A stretch of DNA of 16,989 nucleotides from contig CAMJIC010000025.1 of NCBI GenBank assembly GCA_946405675.1, forward strand, positions 1 through 16,989, written 5' to 3'. The translations under genes were made by a program, and so were the position numbers. Below the pieces are notes generated by a model. That model had not been told where the DNA came from and ran no database searches. It saw nothing but the letters and a program-made list of their open reading frames with translations. Shown one piece after another: positions 6,579-13,734 of this stretch. Numbering within the stretch: the first letter of the stretch is position 1; each line of letters opens with the position of its first letter. This DNA comes from an uncultured Clostridia bacterium (GTDB lineage Bacteria > Bacillota > Clostridia > Lachnospirales > Lachnospiraceae).

Positions 6579-6733
6579 GGAGCTGTTCAGAAATAACTTG
6601 TACATATGACGCAGGACAAACGTTCATATGCAAGGAGGAAAACGCAGCCGTAGCGGGCTACGGCGAGGCTTTCCAACGCAGCAGATGAGCGTTTGGACAA
6701 GTCAGATGTACAAGTTATTCTGTAACAGATCCT
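6579..6733. repeat. ~155-bp imperfect inverted repeat (MITE-like element)
   Basis: The two arms form one long hairpin. Terminal sequences are GGAGCTGTTCAGAAATAACT on the left and, read as reverse complement on the right, GGATCTGTTACAGAATAACT. The inner arms share TTGTACAT, CAAACG, TCAT and TGC, and the apex is GCCGTAG-CGGG-CTACGGC (6647-6664). It sits between the second permease gene and malQ. Its right arm (6658-6733) occurs again as an exact 76-bp inverted copy after lacI. It encodes no transposase. Confidence 0.85.
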
Positions 6734-6753
6734 AAGCTGCGAATGGAATGTTA

Positions 6754-6796
6754 CAAGTCACACCTGCAGGCTGTCTGCTGGCGGGAGTGTGACTTA
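6754..6796. repeat. AAGTCACAC palindrome, best copy
   Basis: AAGTCACAC (6755-6763) and GTGTGACTT (6787-6795) form a perfect 9-bp inverted repeat around a 23-nt GC-rich loop that starts CTGCAGGC. A related copy lies at 16028-16071 and a decayed one at 2684-2724. This copy sits directly upstream of malQ. No T run follows, so it is not a standard terminator. Confidence 0.8.
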
Positions 6797-6843
6797 CAGC
6801 AATGGAAGAGTGTGTGTCAGGCACATGGATGAGAGGAGAGCAT

Positions 6844-8421
6844 ATGAGAAAGGCAGGGATCCTGCTTCCGGTTTCGAGCCTGCCGTCCCCCTATGGGATC
6901 GGAAGCTTCTCCGAAAGTGCACGCAGATTTGCAGATCTGCTGGAGCGGATGGGCCAGAGCTACTGGCAGATCCTTCCGCTGGGGCCAACCGGGTACGGGG
7001 ATTCCCCGTATCAGGCATTTTCCGCTTTTGCGGGGAATCCGTATTTTATCGACCTGGACCGGCTGATCGGGGAGGGACTTCTGGAGAAAGAAGAGGTGGA
7101 GCAGGTTGACTTTGGACAGGGAGATCCGGGCAGGGTGGATTACCGGAAGCTGTATGAGAACCGGTTCCCTGTCCTGAGGAAGGCATTTGAAAGAAGCCGC
7201 TTTGAGGAAGAGACCCAGTACCGGCAGTTTGAGTTGGACCAGGGGTTCTGGCTGGATGATTACGCCCTGTTCATGGCGATCAAGGAGAGCCTTGGCGGGA
7301 TCAGCTGGTATGAATGGCCGGATACCCTCAGGCTGCGGAAGTTCCTTTGTTCTGATGAGGGCGGTGCGGATGTGTATGCAAAGGCAGCTGCTGCCATTAC
7401 GAAGGCAGGAGCCTGCTGCGGGCCGGATGAGATTCTCCGGAAGGTGCGTTTCTACCGGTTTTTGCAGTATCAGTTCCTGAAGCAGTGGATGGACCTGAAG
7501 GAATATGTCAATCGTAAGGGGATCGGCATCATCGGGGACATTCCGATCTATGTTTCACCGGACAGCTCGGATGCGTGGGCATGCGGAGAACTGTTCCAGT
7601 TTGACCAGGACCGCAGGCCGGTTGCTGTGGCGGGATGCCCACCTGATGCATTTGCCCGGGACGGGCAGCTGTGGGGGAATCCGCTCTATGACTGGAGCTA
7701 TCATGAGAAAACGGGATTTGCCTGGTGGAAGAAGCGGATCGCCCACTGCCTGAAGCTGTATGACGTGGTGCGGATCGACCATTTCCGCGGGTTTGACGAA
7801 TACTTCTCGATCCCGGCAGGGGCCAGTAATGCCCACGGCGGACACTGGGAAGCGGGACCAGGCATGCGGTTGTTTGATGTCTTGAAGGAGGAGCTGCATC
7901 TTTCAGCTGACTCCATCATTGCGGAGGATCTTGGATTCATGACGCCTACCGTTGCCGCGCTGGTGAAGGCTTCCGGGTTCCCCGGGATGAAGGTGATCGA
8001 GTTTGCGTTTGACTCACGGGATACAGGGGACGGTTATTTCCCCCATGCCTATATCCCGAATACGGTGGTCTATACCGGAACCCATGACAATCAGACCCTG
8101 CGCGCCTGGTATGATGAGCTCACGCCTTCCGACAGGCAGACGGCGGATGATTACATGGGTTTCGGGCCGCAGACGACGCCCCAGGAACGGGACCGCGCCT
8201 TTATCCGCCTTGCGATGGAGAGCGTTTCGGATACCTGTGTGATCCCGCTCCAGGATTACCTGGATCTTGGGCAGGAGGCGCGCATGAACCATCCTTCCAC
8301 GCAGGAGGGAAACTGGAGGTGGCGTCTGAAGGAAGGCGAGATCAGCGAAGAACTGGCGGAATGGATCCGGCGGATCACGCAGGTCACAGAAAGAAGCCCA
8401 GTGAGATCCGGGGAGGATTGA
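6844..8421 (+). CDS. malQ: 4-alpha-glucanotransferase (amylomaltase, GH77)
   Basis: A 525-aa cytoplasmic enzyme that moves alpha-1,4-glucan segments between maltooligosaccharides, releasing glucose and building longer dextrins. Family GH77 motifs occur in order: LPSPYGIGSFSESAR, YGDSPYQAFSAFAGNPYFID, IGDIPIYVSPDSSD, VRIDHFRGFDEYF, IIAEDLGFMTP and YTGTHDNQTLRAWY. By comparison with the family, the nucleophile is Asp312 in RIDHFRG, the acid/base is Glu361 in AEDLG, and the transition-state stabiliser is Asp415 in THDNQ; all three are present. ATG at 6844 is chosen because AGGAG at 6834-6838 lies 5 nt upstream and MRKAGILLPVSSLPS is the typical N-terminus; the upstream in-frame ATG at 6802 is unlikely. 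The enzyme points to maltodextrin as the imported sugar. The length is close to the family norm of about 500. Confidence 0.98.
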   Translation: MRKAGILLPVSSLPSPYGIGSFSESARRFADLLERMGQSYWQILPLGPTGYGDSPYQAFSAFAGNPYFIDLDRLIGEGLLEKEEVEQVDFGQGDPGRVDYRKLYENRFPVLRKAFERSRFEEETQYRQFELDQGFWLDDYALFMAIKESLGGISWYEWPDTLRLRKFLCSDEGGADVYAKAAAAITKAGACCGPDEILRKVRFYRFLQYQFLKQWMDLKEYVNRKGIGIIGDIPIYVSPDSSDAWACGELFQFDQDRRPVAVAGCPPDAFARDGQLWGNPLYDWSYHEKTGFAWWKKRIAHCLKLYDVVRIDHFRGFDEYFSIPAGASNAHGGHWEAGPGMRLFDVLKEELHLSADSIIAEDLGFMTPTVAALVKASGFPGMKVIEFAFDSRDTGDGYFPHAYIPNTVVYTGTHDNQTLRAWYDELTPSDRQTADDYMGFGPQTTPQERDRAFIRLAMESVSDTCVIPLQDYLDLGQEARMNHPSTQEGNWRWRLKEGEISEELAEWIRRITQVTERSPVRSGED

Positions 8422-8477
8422 ACCCTGGATTGATTTCAGGATTTGTGTCTGGCGAGGCTTTCAGATGGATCATTGGA

Positions 8478-8505
8478 TTGAGCTTTGGTAACGATTCAGT
8501 ACAGT
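8478..8505 (+). promoter_or_regulatory. possible promoter of the lacI-type gene
   Basis: TTGAGC (8478-8483) and TACAGT (8500-8505) are separated by 16 bp, about 55 bp before the start codon of the regulator gene. Both boxes are imperfect. No copy of the GGAAACGTTTCC operator is found here, so autoregulation through that site is not suggested. Confidence 0.35.
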
Positions 8506-8561
8506 CACGGTCTTTGTTTTGCCAGGAATTTTGCGTCGTTCAGCGGCAGGAGTAGTTGGGC

Positions 8562-9596
8562 ATGGAAAAGGTTACGATCAAGGATATCGCCAGGATCTGC
8601 GGCGTCGGCGTCAGCACGGTTTCCCGGGCGATCAATAATCACCCGGACATCAATCCGGAGACGAAGCAGCAGATCATGGATACGATCCGTTCCTGCAATT
8701 ATGTTCCGAATAACAGTGCAAGGAACCTCAAACGGACCGAGACCAATACGATCGCGCTTGTCACAAAAGGTGTCGGGAATCCGCTGTTCGCGGAAATGAT
8801 TGAGACGGCGCAGCGGCATGTCCTGGGGAAGAATTATGCTTTTGTCCTTCAGCAGGTGGAGGAAGAGGAAAATGAGATCGAGGCGGCGATCCGCATTGCA
8901 AAGGAGCGCAGGCTCAAGGGGATCATTTTCATGGGCGGGGCAAGCCAGCCGGATGCCGGCCTGCTCAGCCACCTTACGGTTCCATATGTATTCTGCACCG
9001 TGGACTCCCGGATTCCGGATTCGTTGTCCGGATGGGGGATTGTTGCGATCGATAATGAGGAAGAGAGCTATAAGCTGACGGATTATCTGTGCCGGCAAGG
9101 GCACAGACGGATCGCAATCCTGACTGCGTATGCCCATGATACCAGTATCGGAAAGCTGCGTCTGGATGGATACCTGAGGGCGCTGGCGGATCATGGGATC
9201 GCATATGACCCGGCTCTGGTGGCGCATATGAGAGGCCCCGGATCGATCTATACCATGCACAACGGGTATCAGAGGACAAAGGAGCTTCTGGAATCCGGTG
9301 TGGATTTTACCGCGTTGTATGCCATTTCCGACACGATCGCCATCGGCGCGTGCAAGGCGATATTCGACAGCGGAAGGAAGGTGCCGGATGATATTTCGGT
9401 AGCCGGCTTTGATGGATTGGACCTTGCGGATTACTACCATCCCTCGATTACGACGATTGAGCAGCCGATGAAGGAAATGGCGCTTGAGACGAGCCGTATG
9501 CTGTTTCGGCTGATCCGGGAGAAGGACAGCAGGCTGAGGCGTATATTTCCCGCAACCCTCAGGGAAGGGCAGTCGGTAAAGAAATTGATATGGTAA
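8562..9596 (+). CDS. LacI/GalR-family transcriptional regulator
   Basis: A 344-aa DNA-binding repressor type protein. The N-terminal helix-turn-helix with hinge helix is textbook: VTIKDIARICGVGVSTVSRA, then INNHPDINPETKQQIMDTI and a hinge near NNSARNLKR. The rest is a periplasmic-binding-protein-like sensor domain (IALVTKGVGNPLFAEMIETA, IIFMGGASQPDAG, AIDNEEESYKLTDYL, RRIAILTAY, AISDTIAIGACKAIFD, VAGFDGLDLADYYHPSITTI). ATG at 8562 has AGGAG (8548-8552) at 9 nt; TTG at 8556 is too close. It follows malQ on the same strand and most likely controls the importer promoter, whose operators have the CG-centred dyad that such HTH domains bind. The effector would be a maltodextrin or a phosphosugar, which is inference. 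A repeat element begins exactly at the last base of its stop codon. Confidence 0.95.
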   Translation: MEKVTIKDIARICGVGVSTVSRAINNHPDINPETKQQIMDTIRSCNYVPNNSARNLKRTETNTIALVTKGVGNPLFAEMIETAQRHVLGKNYAFVLQQVEEEENEIEAAIRIAKERRLKGIIFMGGASQPDAGLLSHLTVPYVFCTVDSRIPDSLSGWGIVAIDNEEESYKLTDYLCRQGHRRIAILTAYAHDTSIGKLRLDGYLRALADHGIAYDPALVAHMRGPGSIYTMHNGYQRTKELLESGVDFTALYAISDTIAIGACKAIFDSGRKVPDDISVAGFDGLDLADYYHPSITTIEQPMKEMALETSRMLFRLIREKDSRLRRIFPATLREGQSVKKLIW

Positions 9597-9671
9597 GGAT
9601 CTGTTACAGAATAACTTGTACATCTGACTTGTCCAAACGCTCATCTGCTGCGTTGGAAAGCCTCGCCGTAG
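9596..9671. repeat. exact 76-bp inverted copy of the large repeat's right arm
   Basis: This segment is the exact reverse complement (76 of 76 by eye) of 6658-6733. It breaks off precisely at the apex of the hairpin (GCCGTAG), so it is a half element. It starts on the last base of the regulator's stop codon. Together with the other copy it flanks malQ and the regulator gene in inverted orientation. Confidence 0.92.
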
Positions 9672-9752
9672 TAACTGTTCAGGATGGGTCTGAACAATTA
9701 TCTGATTATGAATATTTCCGGCAACAGTTCAGGACCTATGTTCTGAACTGTT
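9672..9752. repeat. two palindromes built on CTGAACAGTT
   Basis: TAACTGTTCAG (9672-9682) pairs with CTGAACAATTA (9690-9700) with one mismatch and a 7-nt loop. AACAGTTCAG (9723-9732) pairs perfectly with CTGAACTGTT (9743-9752) across a 10-nt loop. Both use the motif of the rpoA-rplQ tandem repeat. They lie directly after the half element. Confidence 0.8.
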
Positions 9753-9778
9753 CCTGTTTCAGAGCTGCTTTTTATGCG

Positions 9779-9813
9779 CCTGGCCGGCTGAATGGTGCGG
9801 CAGGGACTTTTTT
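9779..9813 (+). terminator. intrinsic terminator after the regulator gene
   Basis: CCTGGCCG (9779-9786) pairs with CGGCAGG (9798-9804) over 7 bp with a one-base bulge and an 11-nt loop. GAC and then six T follow (9808-9813). It would separate the sugar cassette from the ECF transporter genes. No clear promoter for the ECF genes is visible in the remaining 100 bp. Confidence 0.6.
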
Positions 9814-9915
9814 ATTGCGCCAAATGCGGGCAGCGTGTAAGATGAAGGAGCTTTCCCTGGAACAATGAGGTCCGGGCATCGGACAAGGTGACCGGGGATT
9901 GCCGGAGGAAACGAT

Positions 9916-10818
9916 ATGGCACGGAAGAAAACGGATCGGATCATAGAAGGACATGACCTGTCCTTCCACTATACGGTCTATGACAGTGAGGGCAATCCGG
10001 GAGAGCGCCGCACCGCGCTGGACGGGGTTGACATAGATGTGCAGCAGGGGCAGTTCGTTGCGATTCTGGGTCACAATGGATCGGGGAAATCCACGCTTGC
10101 CAGGCATCTGAATGCCCTTCTTGTGCCTGATGGCGGGACGCTGTATGTAGATGGGTATGATACCCTGGATGCGGGAAATGTCTGGAAGATCCGTCAGAGT
10201 ACGGGCATGGTGTTCCAGAATCCGGACAACCAGATCATTGCTTCCGTAGTGGAGGAGGATGTGGGCTTCGGGCTGGAGAACCAGGGGGTTCCTACGGCGG
10301 ACATCTGGAAACGGGTGGAAGAGGCGCTCCGGGCAGTGGGCATGTGGAAAATGAGAGGAAGGTCTCCGAACCGCCTGAGCGGGGGACAGAAGCAGCGTGT
10401 CGCGATCGCGGGCGTGATTGCCATGCATCCGAAGTGCATCGTGCTGGATGAGGCTACCGCAATGCTCGACCCGGGCGGGCGCAAAGAGGTGATCAGAACG
10501 GTCCGGGAACTGAACCGGACGGAGAATGTGACGGTCATCCTGATCACCCACTATATGGAAGAGGCAGTTTTTGCAGACCGTGTGATTGTCATGGATCATG
10601 GGAAAGTCGTGATGGGAGGGACGCCCCGGGAGATCTTTTCCCAGGTAGAGAAGCTCAAAAGCTTCCGCCTGGATGTTCCCCAGGCCACGCTCCTGGCATG
10701 GAAGCTGAAGCAGCGGGGCCTTCCCATCAAGGATACGGTTCTGACGATCGATGAGCTGATCGAAGCCCTGAACCATGGAGCCGCGGAGAATGACCTTACT
10801 CAGCCTGTATCAAGGTGA
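9916..10818 (+). CDS. ecfA1: ECF transporter ATPase 1
   Basis: A 300-aa ATP-binding protein of the energy-coupling factor module, which powers uptake of vitamins or metal ions by S components encoded elsewhere. Motifs: Walker A GHNGSGKST (residues 52-60), Q-loop MVFQNPDNQIIASVVEEDVG, ABC signature LSGGQKQR (from 154), Walker B IVLDEATAMLD (Asp178, Glu179) and H-loop ITHYMEEA (His212). The VFQNPDNQ sequence is characteristic of the EcfA1/CbiO subgroup. The C-terminal extension of about 60 residues contains the helix that binds EcfT. The ATG at 9916 follows GGAGGAAACGAT. It leads a tight three-gene set with ecfA2 9 bp downstream, in the order usual for the group II ECF module in Firmicutes. Confidence 0.97.
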   Translation: MARKKTDRIIEGHDLSFHYTVYDSEGNPGERRTALDGVDIDVQQGQFVAILGHNGSGKSTLARHLNALLVPDGGTLYVDGYDTLDAGNVWKIRQSTGMVFQNPDNQIIASVVEEDVGFGLENQGVPTADIWKRVEEALRAVGMWKMRGRSPNRLSGGQKQRVAIAGVIAMHPKCIVLDEATAMLDPGGRKEVIRTVRELNRTENVTVILITHYMEEAVFADRVIVMDHGKVVMGGTPREIFSQVEKLKSFRLDVPQATLLAWKLKQRGLPIKDTVLTIDELIEALNHGAAENDLTQPVSR

Positions 10819-10827
10819 AAGGACGAA

Positions 10828-11724
10828 ATGGAACTTCAGATAGACCATCTTGGCTATACCTACCATCCCGGAACGACATTTGAACGCAAGGCGCTGGATG
10901 ACATCTGCCTTACGATCGGGAGCGGGGAATTTATCGGAATGATCGGGCACACTGGATCGGGGAAATCAACCCTGGTCCAGCATATGAACGGACTGATCAA
11001 GGCGACGGAAGGGCGCATTTTCGTAGACGGGACGAATATCTATGAGGACGGATACCCGATCCGGGAGCTTCGGTGCAGGGTCGGCCTGGTCTTCCAGTAC
11101 CCGGAATATCAGCTGTTTGATACAACTGTGCTGTCGGATGTCTGCTTCGGACCGAAGAATAAAGGGCTGTCCGGGGAAGAGGCAAAAGAGAAAGCCAGGG
11201 AGGCGATGCGCGCTGTCGGCCTGGATGAGAGCTATGAGATGAGGAGCCCGTTTGAACTGTCGGGCGGGCAGAAGAGAAGGGCTGCGATCGCAGGCATCCT
11301 TGCAATGGATCCGGAACTTCTTGTGCTGGATGAGCCAACTGCGGGCATGGATCCGGAGGGGCGTGATGAGATCCTTCATTTGCTGAAAAAGCTTCATGAG
11401 GAACGGGGGATCTCTATCGTGCTTGTCTCCCACAGCATGGAGGACGTGGCGAATTATGTCAGCCGGATCGTGGTGCTGGATCAGGGAAAGGTACTCTGGG
11501 ATGATATTCCTTCCAGGGTGTTTGTCCATGTAGAGGAGCTGGAAAAGGTCGGCCTGGCCGCGCCGCAGGTTTCCTATGTCATGGCGAAGCTGGCTCAAAC
11601 CGGGTGGGACGTGGATCCTTCCGTGACCACGATCGATGCCGCGGCGGAGCAGATCTGTAAAGTCTGGGTAACTGTTCAGGATAACCTGAAGCAAGTTGCT
11701 GATGGCGTATGGAAGCGAAATTGA
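10828..11724 (+). CDS. ecfA2: ECF transporter ATPase 2
   Basis: The second, 298-aa ATPase, forming a heterodimer with EcfA1. Motifs: Walker A GHTGSGKST (residues 40-48), Q-loop LVFQYPEYQLFDTTVLSDV (the VFQYPEYQLF form marks EcfA2), signature ELSGGQKRRAAIAGILAM (from about 143), Walker B LLVLDEPTAGMD (Asp168, Glu169), and H-loop VSHSMEDVA. The ribosome binding site is GAAAGGA just before the ATG. The last 20 or so residues (VWVTVQDNLKQVADGVWKRN) look like an extension beyond the usual end: the DNA there contains a 15-mer identical to an intergenic palindrome at 9671-9685. After the stop comes a degenerate GAAGNNGAAAT repeat before ecfT. Confidence 0.96.
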   Translation: MELQIDHLGYTYHPGTTFERKALDDICLTIGSGEFIGMIGHTGSGKSTLVQHMNGLIKATEGRIFVDGTNIYEDGYPIRELRCRVGLVFQYPEYQLFDTTVLSDVCFGPKNKGLSGEEAKEKAREAMRAVGLDESYEMRSPFELSGGQKRRAAIAGILAMDPELLVLDEPTAGMDPEGRDEILHLLKKLHEERGISIVLVSHSMEDVANYVSRIVVLDQGKVLWDDIPSRVFVHVEELEKVGLAAPQVSYVMAKLAQTGWDVDPSVTTIDAAAEQICKVWVTVQDNLKQVADGVWKRN

Positions 11725-11795
11725 AGCCGTAATTTAAGCAGAAATGAAGCTGAAAATGAAGTCGAAATGAAGCCGAAATTGAAGTTGAAGAAGAG
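11711..11795 (+). repeat. degenerate GAAGNNGAAAT microrepeat between ecfA2 and ecfT
   Basis: From the last codons of ecfA2 to the start of ecfT the sequence is made of repeated blocks such as GAAGCGAAATT, GAAGCCGTAATTT, GAAATGAAGC, GAAGTCGAAAT, GAAGCCGAAATT and GAAGTTGAAG. The unit is about 12 bp, purine-rich and imperfect. It also supplies the weak AAGAAGAG ribosome binding site of ecfT. Confidence 0.7.
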
Positions 11796-12620
11796 ATGCT
11801 GAAAGAAATTACCATTGGACAATACTATCCGGGAACCTCGATCCTGCACAGGCTCGACCCGCGGGTGAAACTTCTTGGGACACTCGTATTTATCATATGC
11901 CTGTTTGCGTTCGGGACAACGGCGGCCTATATTGTGGCAGGGGTTGCGCTGGCATGCATGATCACTATTTCGCAGGTCCCCCTGTCTTTCATTTTGCGCG
12001 GGCTTCGGATGGTCCTGATCCTGATGCTGGTCACTGCGCTGTTCAACCTGTTCCTGACGCCAGGAACGGCGATTGTGCAGATCTGGAAGATCAGGATTAC
12101 GGTGGAGGGCGTGAAAATGGCCGTCCATATGGTGTTCCGTCTGAGCTTTCTGGTGCTTGGATCCAGTATCATGACCCTGACGACAACGCCGAATCAGCTG
12201 ACGGACGGGCTGGAGAAGGGCCTTGGCTGGATGAAGAAGATCCATGTTCCGGTGCATGAAATTGCGATGATGATGAGTATCGCGCTCCGCTTCATCCCGA
12301 TCCTGACAGATGAGGCAAACCGTATCATGAGCGCCCAGGAAGCGAGGGGGGCGGATTTCCATTCCGGCGGCATCGTCAAGCGGGCGAAGGCGCTGATTCC
12401 TCTTCTTGTTCCGTTGTTTGTATCCGCGTTCCGCCGGGCAAATGACCTGGCGCTTGCGATGGAAGCGCGGGGGTACCACGGCGGGGTGGGGCGTACCAGA
12501 ATGAAACCCCTCGTATACCGGAGACGGGATTTCGCAGCCTACCTCGTCATCGCCTGCTTTGCGGTCCTCATGTTCCTGGCGTGGCGGTTTATCCATCTGG
12601 AGCTGCCATTCCTGCCTTAA
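11796..12620 (+). CDS. ecfT: ECF transporter transmembrane scaffold T component
   Basis: A 274-aa membrane protein that couples the two ATPases to interchangeable S components. Its opening, GQYYPGTSILHRLDPRVKLL, is the conserved EcfT N-terminus. Hydrophobic segments at about residues 28-60 and 66-90 are followed by two cytoplasmic coupling helices ending in the diagnostic Ala-Arg-Gly motifs, AQEARGADF (near 186) and AMEARGYHGG (near 225). The C-terminal segment AAYLVIACFAVLMFLAWRF is the last membrane span. The ribosome binding site is weak (AAGAAGAG), so translation may depend on coupling to ecfA2. No S component is encoded in the window, as expected for the shared group II module. truA follows after 17 bp. 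Confidence 0.96.
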   Translation: MLKEITIGQYYPGTSILHRLDPRVKLLGTLVFIICLFAFGTTAAYIVAGVALACMITISQVPLSFILRGLRMVLILMLVTALFNLFLTPGTAIVQIWKIRITVEGVKMAVHMVFRLSFLVLGSSIMTLTTTPNQLTDGLEKGLGWMKKIHVPVHEIAMMMSIALRFIPILTDEANRIMSAQEARGADFHSGGIVKRAKALIPLLVPLFVSAFRRANDLALAMEARGYHGGVGRTRMKPLVYRRRDFAAYLVIACFAVLMFLAWRFIHLELPFLP

Positions 12621-12637
12621 CCTGTTTGGAGGGATGC

Positions 12638-13378
12638 ATGAAAAGAAGAGTCAAGCTGATTGTCGCGTATGATGGAACCAACTACCATGGCTGGCAGATC
12701 CAGCCGGAGGGGGATACGATCGAAGCGCAGCTGAACCGGCATCTGTCGGACCTTCTGCGGGAGGAGATTCATGTCCTGGGGGCAAGCCGGACAGACGCAG
12801 GTGTCCATGCCATGGGAAATGTGGCGGTATTTGACACAACGGCCCGAATGCCCATCGAGAAGATCGCGCTTGCGGTCAACACCCGCCTTCCGTCTGACAT
12901 CCGCGTGCAGGAATCCGTCCATGTTCCGGACAGCTTTCATCCAAGATTCTGCGACACGACCAAAACATACCGGTATCAGATCTGGAACCGGAGAATCCCG
13001 AATCCGCTGGTTTCCAGGTATTCCACCTATTATTACTACGCACTGGACGAAAAGAAGATGCATCAGGCGGCACAGTGCCTGGTCGGGGAGCACGACTTCA
13101 GTTCCTTTTGCACGGCAAAGCCAGACCGGCCAAATCACGTCCGGACGATCTATCGATGTGATGTCACGCGGGAAGGAGACATGATCACCATCATGATCTC
13201 GGGAAATGGATTCCTCTACAACATGGTACGGATCATTGCAGGAACCCTTTTCCAGGTGGGGGGAGGACTCATCCCTCCGGAACAGATGCAGACCATCCTG
13301 GATGCCAAAGACCGGTCCATGGCAGGCGATACGGCCCGGCCGGAAGGCCTTACCCTGATGGGGATTCAGTATCATTGA
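12638..13378 (+). CDS. truA: tRNA pseudouridine synthase A
   Basis: A 246-aa cytoplasmic enzyme that makes pseudouridine at positions 38-40 of the tRNA anticodon arm. Conserved elements: VAYDGTNYHGWQIQPEGDTI at the N-terminus; ASRTDAGVHAMGN with the catalytic Asp53; RVQESVHVPDSFHPRF; KTYRYQIWN; LVGEHDFSSFC; and GNGFLYNMVRIIAGTL. The ATG at 12638 is preferred because GGAGG (12628-12632) lies 5 nt upstream and MKRRVKLIVAYDG matches the family start; an in-frame ATG at 12581 lies inside ecfT. The ecfA1-ecfA2-ecfT-truA order is conserved in Firmicutes. rplM-rpsI, which often follow truA, are absent here; rpmG comes next from its own promoter. Confidence 0.98.
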   Translation: MKRRVKLIVAYDGTNYHGWQIQPEGDTIEAQLNRHLSDLLREEIHVLGASRTDAGVHAMGNVAVFDTTARMPIEKIALAVNTRLPSDIRVQESVHVPDSFHPRFCDTTKTYRYQIWNRRIPNPLVSRYSTYYYYALDEKKMHQAAQCLVGEHDFSSFCTAKPDRPNHVRTIYRCDVTREGDMITIMISGNGFLYNMVRIIAGTLFQVGGGLIPPEQMQTILDAKDRSMAGDTARPEGLTLMGIQYH

Positions 13379-13421
13379 GTTACAGGTCATTGAGCAACAG
13401 TAAATGCCCGGCTATTTTTCC

Positions 13422-13451
13422 TTGACGCACTGACAAAGCCGGTGCTATAAT
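13422..13451 (+). promoter_or_regulatory. sigma-A promoter of the rpmG-secE-nusG operon
   Basis: TTGACG (13422-13427) and a perfect TATAAT (13446-13451) are separated by 18 bp. The start site near 13458 leaves a leader of about 105 nt before rpmG. That leader can form a hairpin near 13519-13543 (GCAGA/TCTGC with an inner CGG/CCG). Confidence 0.85.
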
Positions 13452-13562
13452 TGGCGGGCGTATGGAAAGACGGGTCCTTCTGGGAGTGTGTCCGGAAGTG
13501 CCTGGAAGGCAGAGATAAGCGGCTGCCGTCTGCGACACTGATAGAAAGGCGAGGTGGAGGTT

Positions 13563-13712
13563 GTGCGTACACGAATCACGCTGGCGTGCACGGAATGCAA
13601 GCACAGGAACTATAACCTGACGAAGGAAAAGAAGAACCATCCGGAGAGGATGGAAGTCAGAAAGTACTGCCCGTTCTGCAAGAAGCATACGATGCACAAG
13701 GAAACAAAGTAA
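13563..13712 (+). CDS. rpmG: 50S ribosomal protein L33, zinc-ribbon form
   Basis: A 49-aa ribosomal protein with the zinc-binding pattern CTEC (Cys9, Cys12) and CPFC (Cys36, Cys39), so it is the zinc-containing (C+) version rather than the zinc-independent paralogue. The sequence VRTRITLACTECKHRNYNLT followed by KEKKNHPERMEVRKYCPFC is typical of the family, and it ends KKHTMHKETK. The start is GTG at 13563; GAGG at 13551-13554 is suitably spaced, although a second GGAGG lies too close. The gene is first in the operon, 22 bp before secE, as in many Firmicutes. Confidence 0.96.
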   Translation: MRTRITLACTECKHRNYNLTKEKKNHPERMEVRKYCPFCKKHTMHKETK

Positions 13713-13734
13713 GAGGTGGCGAGAGGTAAGAATC

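Noticed and set aside
5847..6605. A 252-codon open frame on the minus strand opposite the second permease gene
   Set aside because: It is antisense to a complete MalG-like gene, His/Arg-rich with no domain, and starts within the large inverted repeat.
8505..9644. A 379-codon open frame on the minus strand opposite the regulator gene
   Set aside because: It is antisense to a complete LacI-family gene, shows no recognisable domain, and its first residues come from the repeat element at 9596-9671.
9772..10776. A 334-codon open frame on the minus strand opposite ecfA1
   Set aside because: ecfA1 on the + strand has all ABC motifs; the opposite frame is a compositional shadow.
11676..12596. A 306-codon minus-strand frame opposite ecfT with an Asn/Phe-rich C-terminus
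   Set aside because: It is antisense to EcfT with both ARG motifs, and the low-complexity end is only the microrepeat read backwards.
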